Below are positions 41,722 through 51,050 of a stretch of 64,000 nt of DNA, one piece after another; position 1 is the stretch's first letter; each line of letters opens with the position of its first letter. The stretch is from Oscillospiraceae bacterium (lineage in GTDB: Bacteria > Bacillota > Clostridia > Oscillospirales > Oscillospiraceae): contig JAFQNL010000020.1 in the NCBI GenBank assembly GCA_017395935.1, positions 62,001 to 126,000 of the forward strand, in the 5' to 3' direction. The notes beneath the pieces were generated by a model. It searched no databases, was not told the origin of the DNA, and saw only the letters and a list, made by a program, of their open reading frames with translations. The translations under genes were made by a program, and so were the position numbers.

Positions 41722-42957
41722 TTACAGGCGGAAGAGAGCCTTCAGCTCCTCTTCCTTCAGCTGAGCGCCGATGACGCAGAAACGGCCGGTGACATCGGCG
41801 GCACCGGAGCGGATATCCTGCTCGCCGGGGACAAAGTCAAAGTGGATCCAGCTGCCGTCGGCGTTGGGGACGATGCCCTTGGCCCGGAGGACCTGACCGT
41901 ATTGGCCGCTATCCAGAGCGGTCAGAATAGCCGCGATCTCAGCGCCGGTGTACTTCCGGGCGCTTTCCATGCCCCAGGAGGTGAAAACTTCGTCGGCGTG
42001 GTGGTGATCATGATGGTGATGATGGTCGTGATCATGGCAGCCGCAGGTGCAGTGCTCGCCGTGGTCATGATGGTGGTGCTCATGATGGTGGCCGTGACCG
42101 TGGCAGCATTCGTGCTCGCCGTCCTCGTGATGGTGGCCGTGACCGTGGCGGCATTCGTGCTCGCCGTCCTCGTGATGGTGGCCGTGACCGTGGCAGCATT
42201 CGTGCTCGCCGTCCTCGTGATGGTGGCCGTGACCGTGGCGGCATTCGTGCTCGCCGTCCTCGTGATGGTGGCCATGGCCGCCGCAGCAGCAGTCCTCGCC
42301 GTGGTCATGATGATGGTGATGGTGATGATGGCGGACCTCAGCCAACAGCTCCTCTTCCATGGAGTGGCGTGCCATAGCGGAGAGAATCTGATCGCCGGTC
42401 AGCTGATCCCAGTCGGTGGTAATAATAACAGCCTGCTGGTTCTGAGCCCGAAGCAGGGCGATGGCTTCTTCCAGCTTGTCCTGCTTCATGTCGGCGGTAC
42501 GGCTGAGAATAATAGTGCCGGCATTTTTGACCTGATCGTCAAAAAACTCGCCAAAATTCTTCATATACATCTTGCACTTCTTTGCGTTGACCACAGTGAT
42601 AGCGCTGCCCAGCCGGAGCTCAGATGTTTCTGCCACACGGCCAACAGCCTTAGCCACGTCGGAGAGCTTGCCTACGCCGGAGGGCTCGATCATGATCCGG
42701 TCGGGGGCATAAGTGGTGATCACTTCTTTCAGCGCCTGACCGAAGTCACCCACCAGAGAGCAGCAGATGCAGCCGGAGTTCATTTCGGTGACCTGAATAC
42801 CGGCCTCTTTCATGAAGCCGCCGTCAATGCCGATGTCACCAAACTCGTTCTCGATGAGCACCAGCTTCTGCCCCTGAAAGGATTCCTTGATCAGCTTTTT
42901 GATGAGGGTGGTTTTACCGGCACCCAGAAAGCCGGAGATAATATCAATGACAGTCAT
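41722..42957 (-). CDS. COG0523 (CobW-like) metallochaperone GTPase with long His-rich insert
   Basis: 411 residues. P-loop GFLGAGKT at 9-16, metal-binding GCICC at 62-66, EPSGVGKL. Between about 210 and 325 there is a His/Cys/Asp/Glu-rich segment that includes four copies of a 15-residue unit (GHGHHHEDGEHEC[R/C]H) and flanking poly-His. C-terminal CobW_C domain (GQYGQVLRAKGIVPNADGSWIHFDFV). Probably stores and delivers Zn or Ni/Co; since this genome needs Ni for the hydrogenase, Ni is possible, Zn more usual. First gene of a two-gene operon. Confidence 0.92.
   Translation of the reverse strand: MTVIDIISGFLGAGKTTLIKKLIKESFQGQKLVLIENEFGDIGIDGGFMKEAGIQVTEMNSGCICCSLVGDFGQALKEVITTYAPDRIMIEPSGVGKLSDVAKAVGRVAETSELRLGSAITVVNAKKCKMYMKNFGEFFDDQVKNAGTIILSRTADMKQDKLEEAIALLRAQNQQAVIITTDWDQLTGDQILSAMARHSMEEELLAEVRHHHHHHHHDHGEDCCCGGHGHHHEDGEHECRHGHGHHHEDGEHECCHGHGHHHEDGEHECRHGHGHHHEDGEHECCHGHGHHHEHHHHDHGEHCTCGCHDHDHHHHHDHHHADEVFTSWGMESARKYTGAEIAAILTALDSGQYGQVLRAKGIVPNADGSWIHFDFVPGEQDIRSGAADVTGRFCVIGAQLKEEELKALFRL
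42091..42270. repeat. Four tandem 45-bp repeats inside the His-rich GTPase gene
   Basis: Units start at 42091, 42136, 42181 and 42226. They differ by one base that switches a Cys codon (TGC) and an Arg codon (CGC) in strict alternation, so the true period may be 90 bases. Confidence 0.95.
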
Positions 42958-43054
42958 GATTTAGGACCTCGGTTCTCAAAAAATTGCATACACGCTTATT
43001 CTAACTCTTTGGCAGAAAAAAGCAAGTGAGAAATGTTAATTTTTTGAGATTTTA

Positions 43055-43648
43055 TCATTTCAACTTGTATTCAAGCTGGCTGATGTAGGTGAAGTAATCT
43101 GTGTTGAAGATGGGCTTGCGCAGAAGGTCACGCAGAATCAGAGCCATCTCGTCGGGAGACTGCTCAAACTCGTTATGGCGCCAGTAGGACAGCAGACTGA
43201 GAAATCCGCCGCCCACGAAGACGGCGGCAGCGGCCCTCTGATCCATGGTGCCGCTGAGATATTCAAAGCAGGCCCGCATCTCCAGCACCTGACGCATATA
43301 TGCGGCCACAAAGGTACCGGCGGTGTCCTCCCGAAGCAGCACTTCCAGCAAAGGCGCCCGCTGCTTCCAGTAGCGGAAGAGAACATCTTCGCTGACGGCC
43401 AGCATATTCCGGCGCGTATCAAACACTTTCTGGAAAACTTCCTGAATGCATGTCTCTGAAACGTAGACAATCACATCTTCCTTTGTGTCAAAATAACGAT
43501 AGAAAGTTTTTCGGGGGATCTGCGCTTCCCGACAAAGGTCGGAGATCTGGATGTCTCCCAGCCGTTTCTGACGGAGCATACGGATCATAGTTGCAGCGAT
43601 CATCCGCTGACGCACTTTGGACTGTTCGCGCTGGCACTGCTTATACAT
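43055..43648 (-). CDS. TetR-family transcriptional regulator
   Basis: 197 residues. N-terminal HTH: RLGDIQISDLCREAQIPRKTFYRYFDTKEDV, about residues 29-59. The C-terminal ligand domain has no recognisable specificity. Lies upstream of, and divergent from, the GH3 gene. Confidence 0.9.
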   Translation of the reverse strand: MYKQCQREQSKVRQRMIAATMIRMLRQKRLGDIQISDLCREAQIPRKTFYRYFDTKEDVIVYVSETCIQEVFQKVFDTRRNMLAVSEDVLFRYWKQRAPLLEVLLREDTAGTFVAAYMRQVLEMRACFEYLSGTMDQRAAAAVFVGGGFLSLLSYWRHNEFEQSPDEMALILRDLLRKPIFNTDYFTYISQLEYKLK

Positions 43649-43994
43649 GGGATCACCTCAAATGTGGATATAGTGTTCAAAGATAGGATGAGATGTACAA
43701 AAATGTACTAAATATTCAAAATTGCCATGGGACACATGGGACATCTGCGGCTATTGTAGCACAAGGGAGCCCATAAGGACAGGGGAAATGAAAATTCGTG
43801 AAAATAACCAAAATTGAGGAAAATTCTCTGGATGAAAAGTGTCACGAATGCGGCGCAGCTGACCCTGAAATCAAAGCTAAGATAAAGGTATAATTAGTTA
43901 TCATCCTGCCGGACATAACCGGCAGACAGTTCCTGTGTCTATGACACAAGAGCGTCCGAAGAGGAAGCGGATGAAACAGAAAGGAGCAATCTCT
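43649..43994. other. Divergent intergenic region TetR gene / GH3 gene
   Basis: 346 bases without a gene. Contains the inverted repeat GTACA-AAAA-TGTAC at 43695-43708, 47 bases upstream of the TetR ATG and a likely auto-operator, and a TATAAT at 43889-43894 with a weak TGAAAT -35 for the GH3 gene. Confidence 0.5.
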
Positions 43995-46970
43995 ATGTCC
44001 AACACACCCAAGAAGAAGGGCAGCGGCGTAGGCAAATGGTCGGTACTGACCGTTCTGACCGCCGTTTTGCTGGCAGCTGCCATCTTCGCAAGCAATCTGG
44101 CTATGTCTTCTGCCCAGGCGATCAATATTGCCCTGAAGACGCCTACCAACCAGACCCGCAATCGGGACGACAGCGTGGTCTATTTTGAAAGCGACTATGC
44201 CTCCCGTGAGGAGCTGGAAGCTGCCGGCAAGGCCGTCTCTGAGCAGGTGGCCGGCGAAGGCGCTGTCCTGCTGCTCAACAACGGCGCCCTGCCTCTGGCC
44301 GCCGAGTCCGAGATCAGTGCTCTGAGCCACTCCAGCATTGACCTGGTCACCTGCGGCGTTGGCGCTGCCGACATCGACACCTCTGCTGCCCCCACGCTGA
44401 AGGAGGCTCTGGAGGCTGAAGGATTGGTCGTCAACCCCACCCTTTGGGACTTCTATGCCACCGGTGCCGGTTCTACCTACATCCGGACCCCCGGCAAGCT
44501 GGCAAACCAGACCTCTGGCGGTACCCGGAACAGCTACACCATCGCTGAGGTTCCCGTGGACGTCTATACCGATGACGTGAAGGCTTCCTTCGCCGAGTAC
44601 AATGACGCCGCCGTTATCGTTCTCTCCCGGATTGCAGGCGAGGGCGCTGACCTGGCTCTGGACGGCTTTACCGACGGCACCAACATTCTGGAGCTGACGG
44701 AAGAAGAGAAAGCCATGTTCGAGATGGCCAACGAGAACTTTGAGACCGTTATCGTCCTCATCAACTCCACCAACGCTCTGGACTGCAGCTTCCTGTATGA
44801 CTACGACGTGGACGCCGCTCTCTGGATCGGCTACACCGGTGAGTGGGGCCTGAACGCTGTTGCCGATATCCTGGTGGGCAATGTGAGCCCCTCCGGCAAG
44901 CTGGTGGACACCTATACCTTCGACAACACCACCGCTCCCTCCGTGGTCCATATCTATGGCGCCGACTACAGCAACGTCAATCTGGAAGATACGGCTACCT
45001 GGTATGACGTGGCCGGCGGCCAGCTGGACGGCAACACCCACTACAACCTCTATCAGGAAGGCATTTACATGGGCTATCGTTATTACGAGACCCGCTATGA
45101 GGACGTGGTCATGGGCACCGGCAATGCCGGCGATTATGACTATGCCGCTACCGTTGCCTTCCCCTTCGGCTATGGTCTGTCCTATACCAGCTTCGACTGG
45201 TCCGACTTCGCCATCTCCTATGACGCTGCCGCCGACGCCTTCACTGCCAGCGTGACCGTCACCAATACCGGCGACGTGGCCGGTAAGGAGGTCGTGGAGA
45301 TCTACTTCCAGTCCCCCTACACCCAGTATGACAAGGACAACGGCATTGAAAAGTCCGCTGTCGAGCTCTGCGGCTTTGGCAAGACTGCCATTCTGGATCC
45401 CGGTGCTTCTGAGAACGTTCAGATCATCATCCCCAGAGAGCAGCTGCGTACCTATGACGCCAAGAACGCCAAAACTTATATTGTGGACGCCGGTGACTAT
45501 TACTTCACTGCCGGCCGTGACGCCCATGACGCTGTAAACAACGTTCTGGCCGCCAAGGGCTACACCACCGCCAACGGCATGACCGCCGAGGGCAACGCCG
45601 CTATGGCTTACAAGCACGTGGAAGAGACGCTGGACAGCCAGTCCTATGCTAACTCCTCTGCCACCGGCAACCCCATTACCAACCAGTTTGACAACGCTGA
45701 TCTGGGCTACTACGGCGTCGAGATGGACTACCTCTCCCGTTCCGACTGGCAGGGCACCTGGCCTCAGACCATGGATCTGGAAGCCAGCGAGCAGATGATT
45801 ACCGACGGTCTGATGATCTATCAGAAGTATACCGGTATTGAGGGCTCCACCACCGAGTATCCCACCATGGGCGCCGACAACGGTATGACTCTGGGCATAA
45901 TGATCGGCAAGGACTTTGACGATCCCGATTGGGAGCTGCTGCTGGATCAGGCCACCTTTGAGGAAATGGCCGTTCTGATCTCTCAGGGCTACCACAACAC
46001 TGCCATGATGGTCTCTGTCTCCAAGCCCTCCACTCTGGACGACAACGGTCCTCAGGGCTTCACTCAGAACCTGACCGGCGTGGCTGAGTGCATTACCGCC
46101 TATCCCGACGAGAATACCATGGGCGCTACCTGGAACACCGAGCTCATGTACGAGATGGGCCGCTGCCTGGGCAACGACTGTCTGGAGCTGGGCGCTTCCG
46201 GCCTCTATGCTCCCAACATGAACCTCCACCGCAACGCCTTCTCCGGCCGTAACTTCGAGTACTATTCCGAGGATCCCTTCCTGTCCGGCAAGATCGCTGC
46301 CGCTGAGGTTCAGGGTATCCAGGCCAAGGGCGTCTACTGCTACATCAAGCACTTCGCTCTCAACGACTCCGAGACCGAGTGCCGCTGCGTTTCCAGCTGG
46401 GCCAACGAGCAGACCATCCGTGAGCTCTATCTGGAGCCCTTCGAGATGGCCATTGTGGAAGGCGGCGCTATGAACGTCATGAACGCCTTCTCCCGCTTCG
46501 GTGTTGTCTGGTCCGGCGCCCATGAGGGCCTGATGACCAACGTCCTCCGGGGCGAGTGGGGCATGAAGGGCTTCGGCCTCACCGACTTCTCCGGCAACGC
46601 CATCTTTGCCTCCTATGGCATCATGATGAAGAGCTTTGACGTCGCTTACGGCCTGCTGGCCGGCACCGACAGCTGGGACTCCTCCGCTGTCCAGTGGACC
46701 GACGATCTGAACAATCTCTACAAGGATGACCCCGACGTGGCTCAGGCCATGCGTGAGGCAACCCACCGTATCCTGTACACTGTCGCCAACTCCAACGCCA
46801 TGAACGGCTTTACCGCTGAGACTGAGATCGTTGAAGTGACCCCCTGGTGGCAGACCGCCCTTGTGGTTCTGCAGGTCGTTGTGGCTGTACTCTTCCTCGC
46901 CTGCGTGTTCAAGCTGGTTAAGGTGATCGGCAAGGACAAGAAGGCCAAGGCTGCACAGGCGCAGAACTGA
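43995..46970 (+). CDS. Membrane-anchored, domain-permuted GH3 beta-glycosidase
   Basis: 991 residues. GH3 domains are in reversed order: the C-terminal-type domain comes first (LSRIAGEGADLALDG with the probable acid/base Glu, GNVSPSGKLVDTY, then an Fn3-like part with FGYGLSYTSF) and the catalytic TIM-barrel domain second (ENTMGATWNTELMYEMGR, GRNFEYYSEDPFLSG, KHFALNDSETECR, nucleophile Asp in GFGLTDFSGN). One hydrophobic helix near residue 20 and one at 955-975 (WWQTALVVLQVVVAVLFLACV). ATG at 43995 follows AAAGGAG. Substrate not predictable; permuted GH3 are known in rumen Clostridia. Confidence 0.9.
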   Translation: MSNTPKKKGSGVGKWSVLTVLTAVLLAAAIFASNLAMSSAQAINIALKTPTNQTRNRDDSVVYFESDYASREELEAAGKAVSEQVAGEGAVLLLNNGALPLAAESEISALSHSSIDLVTCGVGAADIDTSAAPTLKEALEAEGLVVNPTLWDFYATGAGSTYIRTPGKLANQTSGGTRNSYTIAEVPVDVYTDDVKASFAEYNDAAVIVLSRIAGEGADLALDGFTDGTNILELTEEEKAMFEMANENFETVIVLINSTNALDCSFLYDYDVDAALWIGYTGEWGLNAVADILVGNVSPSGKLVDTYTFDNTTAPSVVHIYGADYSNVNLEDTATWYDVAGGQLDGNTHYNLYQEGIYMGYRYYETRYEDVVMGTGNAGDYDYAATVAFPFGYGLSYTSFDWSDFAISYDAAADAFTASVTVTNTGDVAGKEVVEIYFQSPYTQYDKDNGIEKSAVELCGFGKTAILDPGASENVQIIIPREQLRTYDAKNAKTYIVDAGDYYFTAGRDAHDAVNNVLAAKGYTTANGMTAEGNAAMAYKHVEETLDSQSYANSSATGNPITNQFDNADLGYYGVEMDYLSRSDWQGTWPQTMDLEASEQMITDGLMIYQKYTGIEGSTTEYPTMGADNGMTLGIMIGKDFDDPDWELLLDQATFEEMAVLISQGYHNTAMMVSVSKPSTLDDNGPQGFTQNLTGVAECITAYPDENTMGATWNTELMYEMGRCLGNDCLELGASGLYAPNMNLHRNAFSGRNFEYYSEDPFLSGKIAAAEVQGIQAKGVYCYIKHFALNDSETECRCVSSWANEQTIRELYLEPFEMAIVEGGAMNVMNAFSRFGVVWSGAHEGLMTNVLRGEWGMKGFGLTDFSGNAIFASYGIMMKSFDVAYGLLAGTDSWDSSAVQWTDDLNNLYKDDPDVAQAMREATHRILYTVANSNAMNGFTAETEIVEVTPWWQTALVVLQVVVAVLFLACVFKLVKVIGKDKKAKAAQAQN

Positions 46971-47000
46971 TCTTGCTCCCATAATCCCCCGCACACGGCA

Positions 47001-47032
47001 GAAGGCCCGCTCTTTTGAGCGGGCCTTCCATA
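47001..47032 (+). terminator. Terminator after GH3 gene
   Basis: 12-base perfect stem GAAGGCCCGCTC/GAGCGGGCCTTC with TTTT loop; weak T-rich tail. Confidence 0.75.
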
Positions 47033-47067
47033 TTTCAAAAAAGCCTGCCAACCGGACCCCTCAGGGA

Positions 47068-47096
47068 TTGAAGCCGACGATATATGAGAGTATAAT
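47068..47096 (+). promoter_or_regulatory. Promoter of MATE gene
   Basis: TTGAAG (47068-47073), 17-base spacer, TATAAT (47091-47096). Confidence 0.6.
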
Positions 47097-47146
47097 AGCT
47101 CTGTTTGGTCTAAACGAGAAATTCCCTGAAAGCGAGCGGTTCTTTG

Positions 47147-48523
47147 ATGAGCGAGAAAAACCTACAGCAAAATAAGATGGGTGTGCTGCCGGTGAATCGG
47201 CTGCTGATCTCTATGGCGCTGCCAATGATGCTGTCCATGCTGGTCCAGGCTTGCTACAATATTGTTGACAGTATCTTTGTTTCCCGTCTGGGAGAGCAGG
47301 CCCTTACCGCCGTCTCGCTGGCCTTTCCTATGCAGTCGGTCATGATCTCGGTGGGAACCGGCACCGGCGTCGGTATCAATGCCATGCTCTCCAAGTGTCT
47401 GGGGGAGGGAGACCGGAAGCGGGCCAATATGGCTGCCTGCAACGGTGTGTTCCTTCATCTGTGTGCAATGGTACTCTTTATGGTGGTGGGACTCACGGCA
47501 GTGGGGCCCTTTTACGCCAGTCAGGTGGCAAATGAGCCGGAGATCATGGCATACGGCGTGGACTATCTGCGGGTAATTTGCCTCTTCTGTCAGGGTATGT
47601 ATCTGCAGTTCGTTTTCGAGCGGCTGCTTCAGGCCACTGGCAATACCAGAGCCAGCATGGTCTGCCAGATGACCGGCGCGGTGGTCAATATCATTCTTGA
47701 CCCCCTCTTTATCTTTGGTATCGGCCCCTTTCCCCGACTGGAGGTTATGGGAGCGGCGGTAGCTACCGTGATCGGCCAGTTCATTGGCGCCGCTGTAGGA
47801 ATCGCCCTCAACCAGCGCCGGAACAAAGAGATCTCCGTCACCTTTCGGGGTATCTTCCGACCCCACTGGAAAACCATCAAACGGATCTACACGGTGGGCG
47901 TCCCTTCCGTTATTATGGCCTCGATCGGCTCGGTCATGACCTACGGTATGAACCGGATTCTGGTTACCTTTACCCCAACTGCCACCGCCGTTTTCGGCGT
48001 CTACTTTAAGCTCCAGTCCTTCTTCTTTATGCCTGTCTTCGGCATGAATAATGCTGTTGTTCCCATCATGGCCTACAACTATGGCGCGAAAAAGCGCAGC
48101 CGAATGATTGCGACTATCAAGCTCACTGTCCTTTACGCCTGCTGCTTTATGCTTGCCGGCATTCTGGTTATGCATCTCTTCCCACGGCAGCTGTTCAGCC
48201 TCTTTGAAGCCTCGGAAGAAATGATTGCAATCGGCATTCCCGCGCTGAAAACCATCTCCTACAGCTTTGTCTTTGCCGGCTTCTGTATGTCCTGCGGAAC
48301 TGTCTTTCAGGGTCTGGGCAACGGCGTCTACTCGATGATCAATTCCATAATCCGTCAGCTGCTGGTCCTGCTGCCTGCGGCATGGCTGTTGGCCCAAACT
48401 GGACGACTGGATGCTGTCTGGTGGAGCTTCCCCATCTCGGAAATCGCCAGCCTGATTGTTTCCGTTATCCTGCTGCGGAGAATTTGGCGGGACATTATTT
48501 CCAAAGTGCCCGATGACAACTGA
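47147..48523 (+). CDS. MATE-family multidrug/cation exporter
   Basis: 458 residues, about 12 membrane helices in two halves. Family features: LISMALPMMLSMLVQACYNIVDSIFVSRLGEQALTAVSL-type start, PMQSVMISVGTGTGVG and FFFMPVFGMNNAVVPIMAYNYGAKK. Start ATG at 47147; a TTG one codon before is less likely. Substrate unknown. Confidence 0.93.
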   Translation: MSEKNLQQNKMGVLPVNRLLISMALPMMLSMLVQACYNIVDSIFVSRLGEQALTAVSLAFPMQSVMISVGTGTGVGINAMLSKCLGEGDRKRANMAACNGVFLHLCAMVLFMVVGLTAVGPFYASQVANEPEIMAYGVDYLRVICLFCQGMYLQFVFERLLQATGNTRASMVCQMTGAVVNIILDPLFIFGIGPFPRLEVMGAAVATVIGQFIGAAVGIALNQRRNKEISVTFRGIFRPHWKTIKRIYTVGVPSVIMASIGSVMTYGMNRILVTFTPTATAVFGVYFKLQSFFFMPVFGMNNAVVPIMAYNYGAKKRSRMIATIKLTVLYACCFMLAGILVMHLFPRQLFSLFEASEEMIAIGIPALKTISYSFVFAGFCMSCGTVFQGLGNGVYSMINSIIRQLLVLLPAAWLLAQTGRLDAVWWSFPISEIASLIVSVILLRRIWRDIISKVPDDN

Positions 48524-48538
48524 GGAGGGCAGACAGTC

Positions 48539-49456
48539 ATGAAACAAACCTCTCTTGGCAGTGCGCTGATGGTCCTGCTGGCTACCATGATATGGGGTTC
48601 CTCTTTTGTGGTCCAGAGCGTCAGCATGGAACTGATCGGCCCCTTTTCCTTCAATACTCTGCGCTCGGTTGTGGCCGGTCTCTTCCTGATCCCGGCGATC
48701 GCCCTACTGGACCGGGTGAGAAGGGGAGAACCGGGTGTTATTCTCAAGCCCCGGACGGCGGATGAAAAAAAGACCCTGCTTCGGGCCGGATGCTGGGGCG
48801 GCGTGGCGTTGACGCTGGCCGGCGGCCTTCAGCAGATCGGCCTTGTCTACTCTCAGGCCAGCAAGGCAGGTTTTCTTACTGCCCTCTATGTGGTTATCGT
48901 TCCCTTCCTCAGCGTGCTGCTGTTTGGCAGAAAGCTGCCCCGGGTCATCTGGCTGTGTGCTCTGCTGGCCTTTCTGGGTATGTTCCTGCTCTCCTTTACC
49001 GGGCCGGTGGGCCTGGAGTTCGGTGACGGGATGCTCATTCTGGGCGGCGTTGCGTTTGCTGCCCATATTCTGGTTACCGACCACTATGCCCAGCGGGTAG
49101 ATCTGGCCCGAATGAGCTGTATCCAGTTCTTTGTCGCTGCTTTGCTCTCGGCTGTGCCTATGGTGCTGCTGGAGACGCTGGATCTGGCGGTGGTGCTGAA
49201 TGCCTGGCCTAATATCCTCTATGCCGGAATCGTCTGCAGTGGTATTGCCTATACCCTGCAAATGACTGCCCAGCGAAAATGTGACCCGACGGTGGTGTCG
49301 CTGATTATGAGTCTGGAGTCAGTCTTTGGTGCTTTCTTCGGCTGGCTGCTGCTGGATGAGCGGCTGGGCAGTCAGGAGGTTGCCGGCTGCGCTCTTATCC
49401 TTGCCGCCGTGCTGCTGGCTCAGCTGCCGCAGAAAACAGAAAAAGGGAAAAAGTAA
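48539..49456 (+). CDS. EamA/DMT-family transporter
   Basis: 305 residues, ten membrane helices in two EamA repeats (LLATMIWGSSFVVQS and AFFGWLLLDERLGSQEVAGCALILAAVLLAQ). Probably exports a metabolite such as an amino acid. Sixteen bases after the MATE gene, with GAGGAGGG, so the two exporters may be co-transcribed. Confidence 0.93.
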   Translation: MKQTSLGSALMVLLATMIWGSSFVVQSVSMELIGPFSFNTLRSVVAGLFLIPAIALLDRVRRGEPGVILKPRTADEKKTLLRAGCWGGVALTLAGGLQQIGLVYSQASKAGFLTALYVVIVPFLSVLLFGRKLPRVIWLCALLAFLGMFLLSFTGPVGLEFGDGMLILGGVAFAAHILVTDHYAQRVDLARMSCIQFFVAALLSAVPMVLLETLDLAVVLNAWPNILYAGIVCSGIAYTLQMTAQRKCDPTVVSLIMSLESVFGAFFGWLLLDERLGSQEVAGCALILAAVLLAQLPQKTEKGKK

Positions 49457-49511
49457 CAAAATTCCAGCTGTGACCAATCTGTGTTGGGAAAATCAACAAA
49501 TAAAAGTGTTC

Positions 49512-49551
49512 TGGCAGAGACTTGTTGTGAAACTCGTCTCTGCCATTTTTT
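49512..49551 (+). terminator. Terminator after EamA gene
   Basis: 10-base perfect stem TGGCAGAGAC/GTCTCTGCCA, 14-base loop, T6. Confidence 0.9.
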
Positions 49552-49647
49552 CTGTACTGGGAGTACAATGAAAGCGCTGAAATGATAATTGCTAAATAGG
49601 TATCAATGCCTGTTGCGATATGAAAAACGTTGGGGAGGAAAGGCTTT

Positions 49648-50148
49648 ATGATCATCGGCTTTTTCAGTCTGTGGATCATTCTCTGCGGGAATATGACCGG
49701 AGAGATCCTTGTGATCGGGGCTGTCGCTACGGCAGTTGTTTTCTGGTTTACCTGTCGCTATTGCCGATGGAGCCTGCGCCGTGAGAAGCTGTTTCTCCGG
49801 CTGCTGCTGCCGGGGTTGGGCTATATCGTGCTTCTGCTCTGGGAGATTATCAAAGCCAATCTGGCCATGCTCAAACTTCTGCTTCGGCCCCGGGTTCGGC
49901 AGCGCCTGGAGCCCCATATTATTTCCATTCAGGTTCCTCTCCGAACCAATATTGCCCGGATGACCCTCTGCAACTCGATTACCCTCACCCCGGGCACCAT
50001 CACTGTTGAGAACCGGAATACGGAGTTTCTTCTGCACTGTATCCACCCCCACTTTGCCGAGAATGTGGATTGCTCTGCCATGGTAGAGGCGCTGGAGAAG
50101 ATGGAAGCAATCGTATTTTCCCATGAGGAGGCTGGAAATTATGACTGA
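49648..50148 (+). CDS. mrpE: MrpE subunit (second Mrp operon)
   Basis: 166 residues. Contains the MrpE signature NSITLTPGTITVE. ATG at 49648 follows GAGGAAAGG; a six-codon longer frame is not supported. First gene of an eleven-gene plus-strand operon with no redox subunit nearby. Distinct from the minus-strand paralogue in the hydrogenase operon. Confidence 0.93.
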   Translation: MIIGFFSLWIILCGNMTGEILVIGAVATAVVFWFTCRYCRWSLRREKLFLRLLLPGLGYIVLLLWEIIKANLAMLKLLLRPRVRQRLEPHIISIQVPLRTNIARMTLCNSITLTPGTITVENRNTEFLLHCIHPHFAENVDCSAMVEALEKMEAIVFSHEEAGNYD

Positions 50149-50440
50149 GACCCGCTTTCTGAAAGTCTGTCTGCTGGTACTGGCTCTTTGCGTGCTGGGT
50201 ACGCTGATTTTTATCGGTACCCGTCGTCACTTTACCGATCGCCTGCTGGGCGTTAACCTGATCACTACACTGGTACTGAATGTGATCGTGGTTCTCAGCC
50301 TTGTGATGGAGGCACCGGCAATTCTGGATATTGATATCGTCTACGCCCTGTTGGGCTTTCAGGCGGTGGTAGTGCTGAGCCGAATCCTCCGGGTACGTAT
50401 GCTCAGCGATAAGAAAAGGAAAGGAGGGGCCAGACCGTGA
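50141..50440 (+). CDS. mrpF: MrpF subunit (second operon)
   Basis: 99 residues, three helices; TDRLLGVNLITTLVLN and DIDIVYALLGFQAVV match MrpF. ATG at 50141 overlaps mrpE by eight bases; ribosome-binding site GAGGAGG. The usual GPTAADR is altered to HFTDRLL, so it is a divergent member. Confidence 0.85.
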   Translation: MTETRFLKVCLLVLALCVLGTLIFIGTRRHFTDRLLGVNLITTLVLNVIVVLSLVMEAPAILDIDIVYALLGFQAVVVLSRILRVRMLSDKKRKGGARP

Positions 50441-50784
50441 TCAGCCTGACCAATCTTCTGGGCTGCCTGCTCATCGGGCTGGGCACCCTGCTGATGGTGG
50501 TAGTTGTCACCGGTATTTTCCGGGTGGACTTTGTCCTTAACCGGCTTCATGTGACGGCTATCGCCGATACACTGGGCACGCTGCTGATTTTTATCGGCGC
50601 TGTACTGATTAAGGGTATCGACTGGGTGGACTTGAAGCTGCTGCTGATTCTCGTTCTGCAGTGGTTTACCGTCCCTGTATGCGGCCATATGATCGCCCAG
50701 CTGGAGTACGCTGTGGTCGGCCATGTGGAGGAGCATCTGGCCGACGACACCGAGTTTCACCACCATCGAGAGGAGGAAATGTAA
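50437..50784 (+). CDS. mrpG: MrpG subunit (second operon)
   Basis: 115 residues. GIFRVDFVLNRLHVTAIADTLGTLLIFIG is the MrpG core. GTG start at 50437 overlaps the mrpF stop by four bases; AAAGGAGG upstream. Confidence 0.9.
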   Translation: MISLTNLLGCLLIGLGTLLMVVVVTGIFRVDFVLNRLHVTAIADTLGTLLIFIGAVLIKGIDWVDLKLLLILVLQWFTVPVCGHMIAQLEYAVVGHVEEHLADDTEFHHHREEEM

Positions 50785-51050
50785 TGGCGATTCTGGAAGT
50801 TCTGCTGCTGATCGGCCTTGTCCTCTGTGCCCTGACGGCGGTGCTTAACCGGAGCATTATGATTACCATCCTCACCTATATGGGCTTCAGCCTGGTCATG
50901 AGCGTGGTCTGGCTGCTGCTGCAGGCTCCTGATCTTGCCATTACTGAGGCGGCCGTAGGAGCCGGCGTCAGCGCGGTACTCTACTTTCTCACCCTCCGGA
51001 AGATCCGTGAGCTGAAGGAAGAGGCTGACCGGGAGCGGGAGGTACGATAA
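50784..51050 (+). CDS. DUF4040 / MbhD-like subunit (second operon)
   Basis: 88 residues. LLQAPDLAITEAAVGAGVSAVLYF is the DUF4040 signature. ATG at 50784 overlaps the mrpG stop by one base; AGGAGG upstream. Charged C-terminus. Confidence 0.9.
   Translation: MAILEVLLLIGLVLCALTAVLNRSIMITILTYMGFSLVMSVVWLLLQAPDLAITEAAVGAGVSAVLYFLTLRKIRELKEEADREREVR

Noticed and set aside
42091-42270. CRISPR-like regular repeats
   Set aside because: Units are contiguous with no unique spacers and lie in frame inside a His-rich protein.
41842-43029. Plus-strand frame rich in Val/Met/Ala helices (apparent membrane protein)
   Set aside because: It is the reverse complement of the His-codon repeats (CAC/CAT read as GTG/ATG); the minus-strand GTPase has all family motifs.
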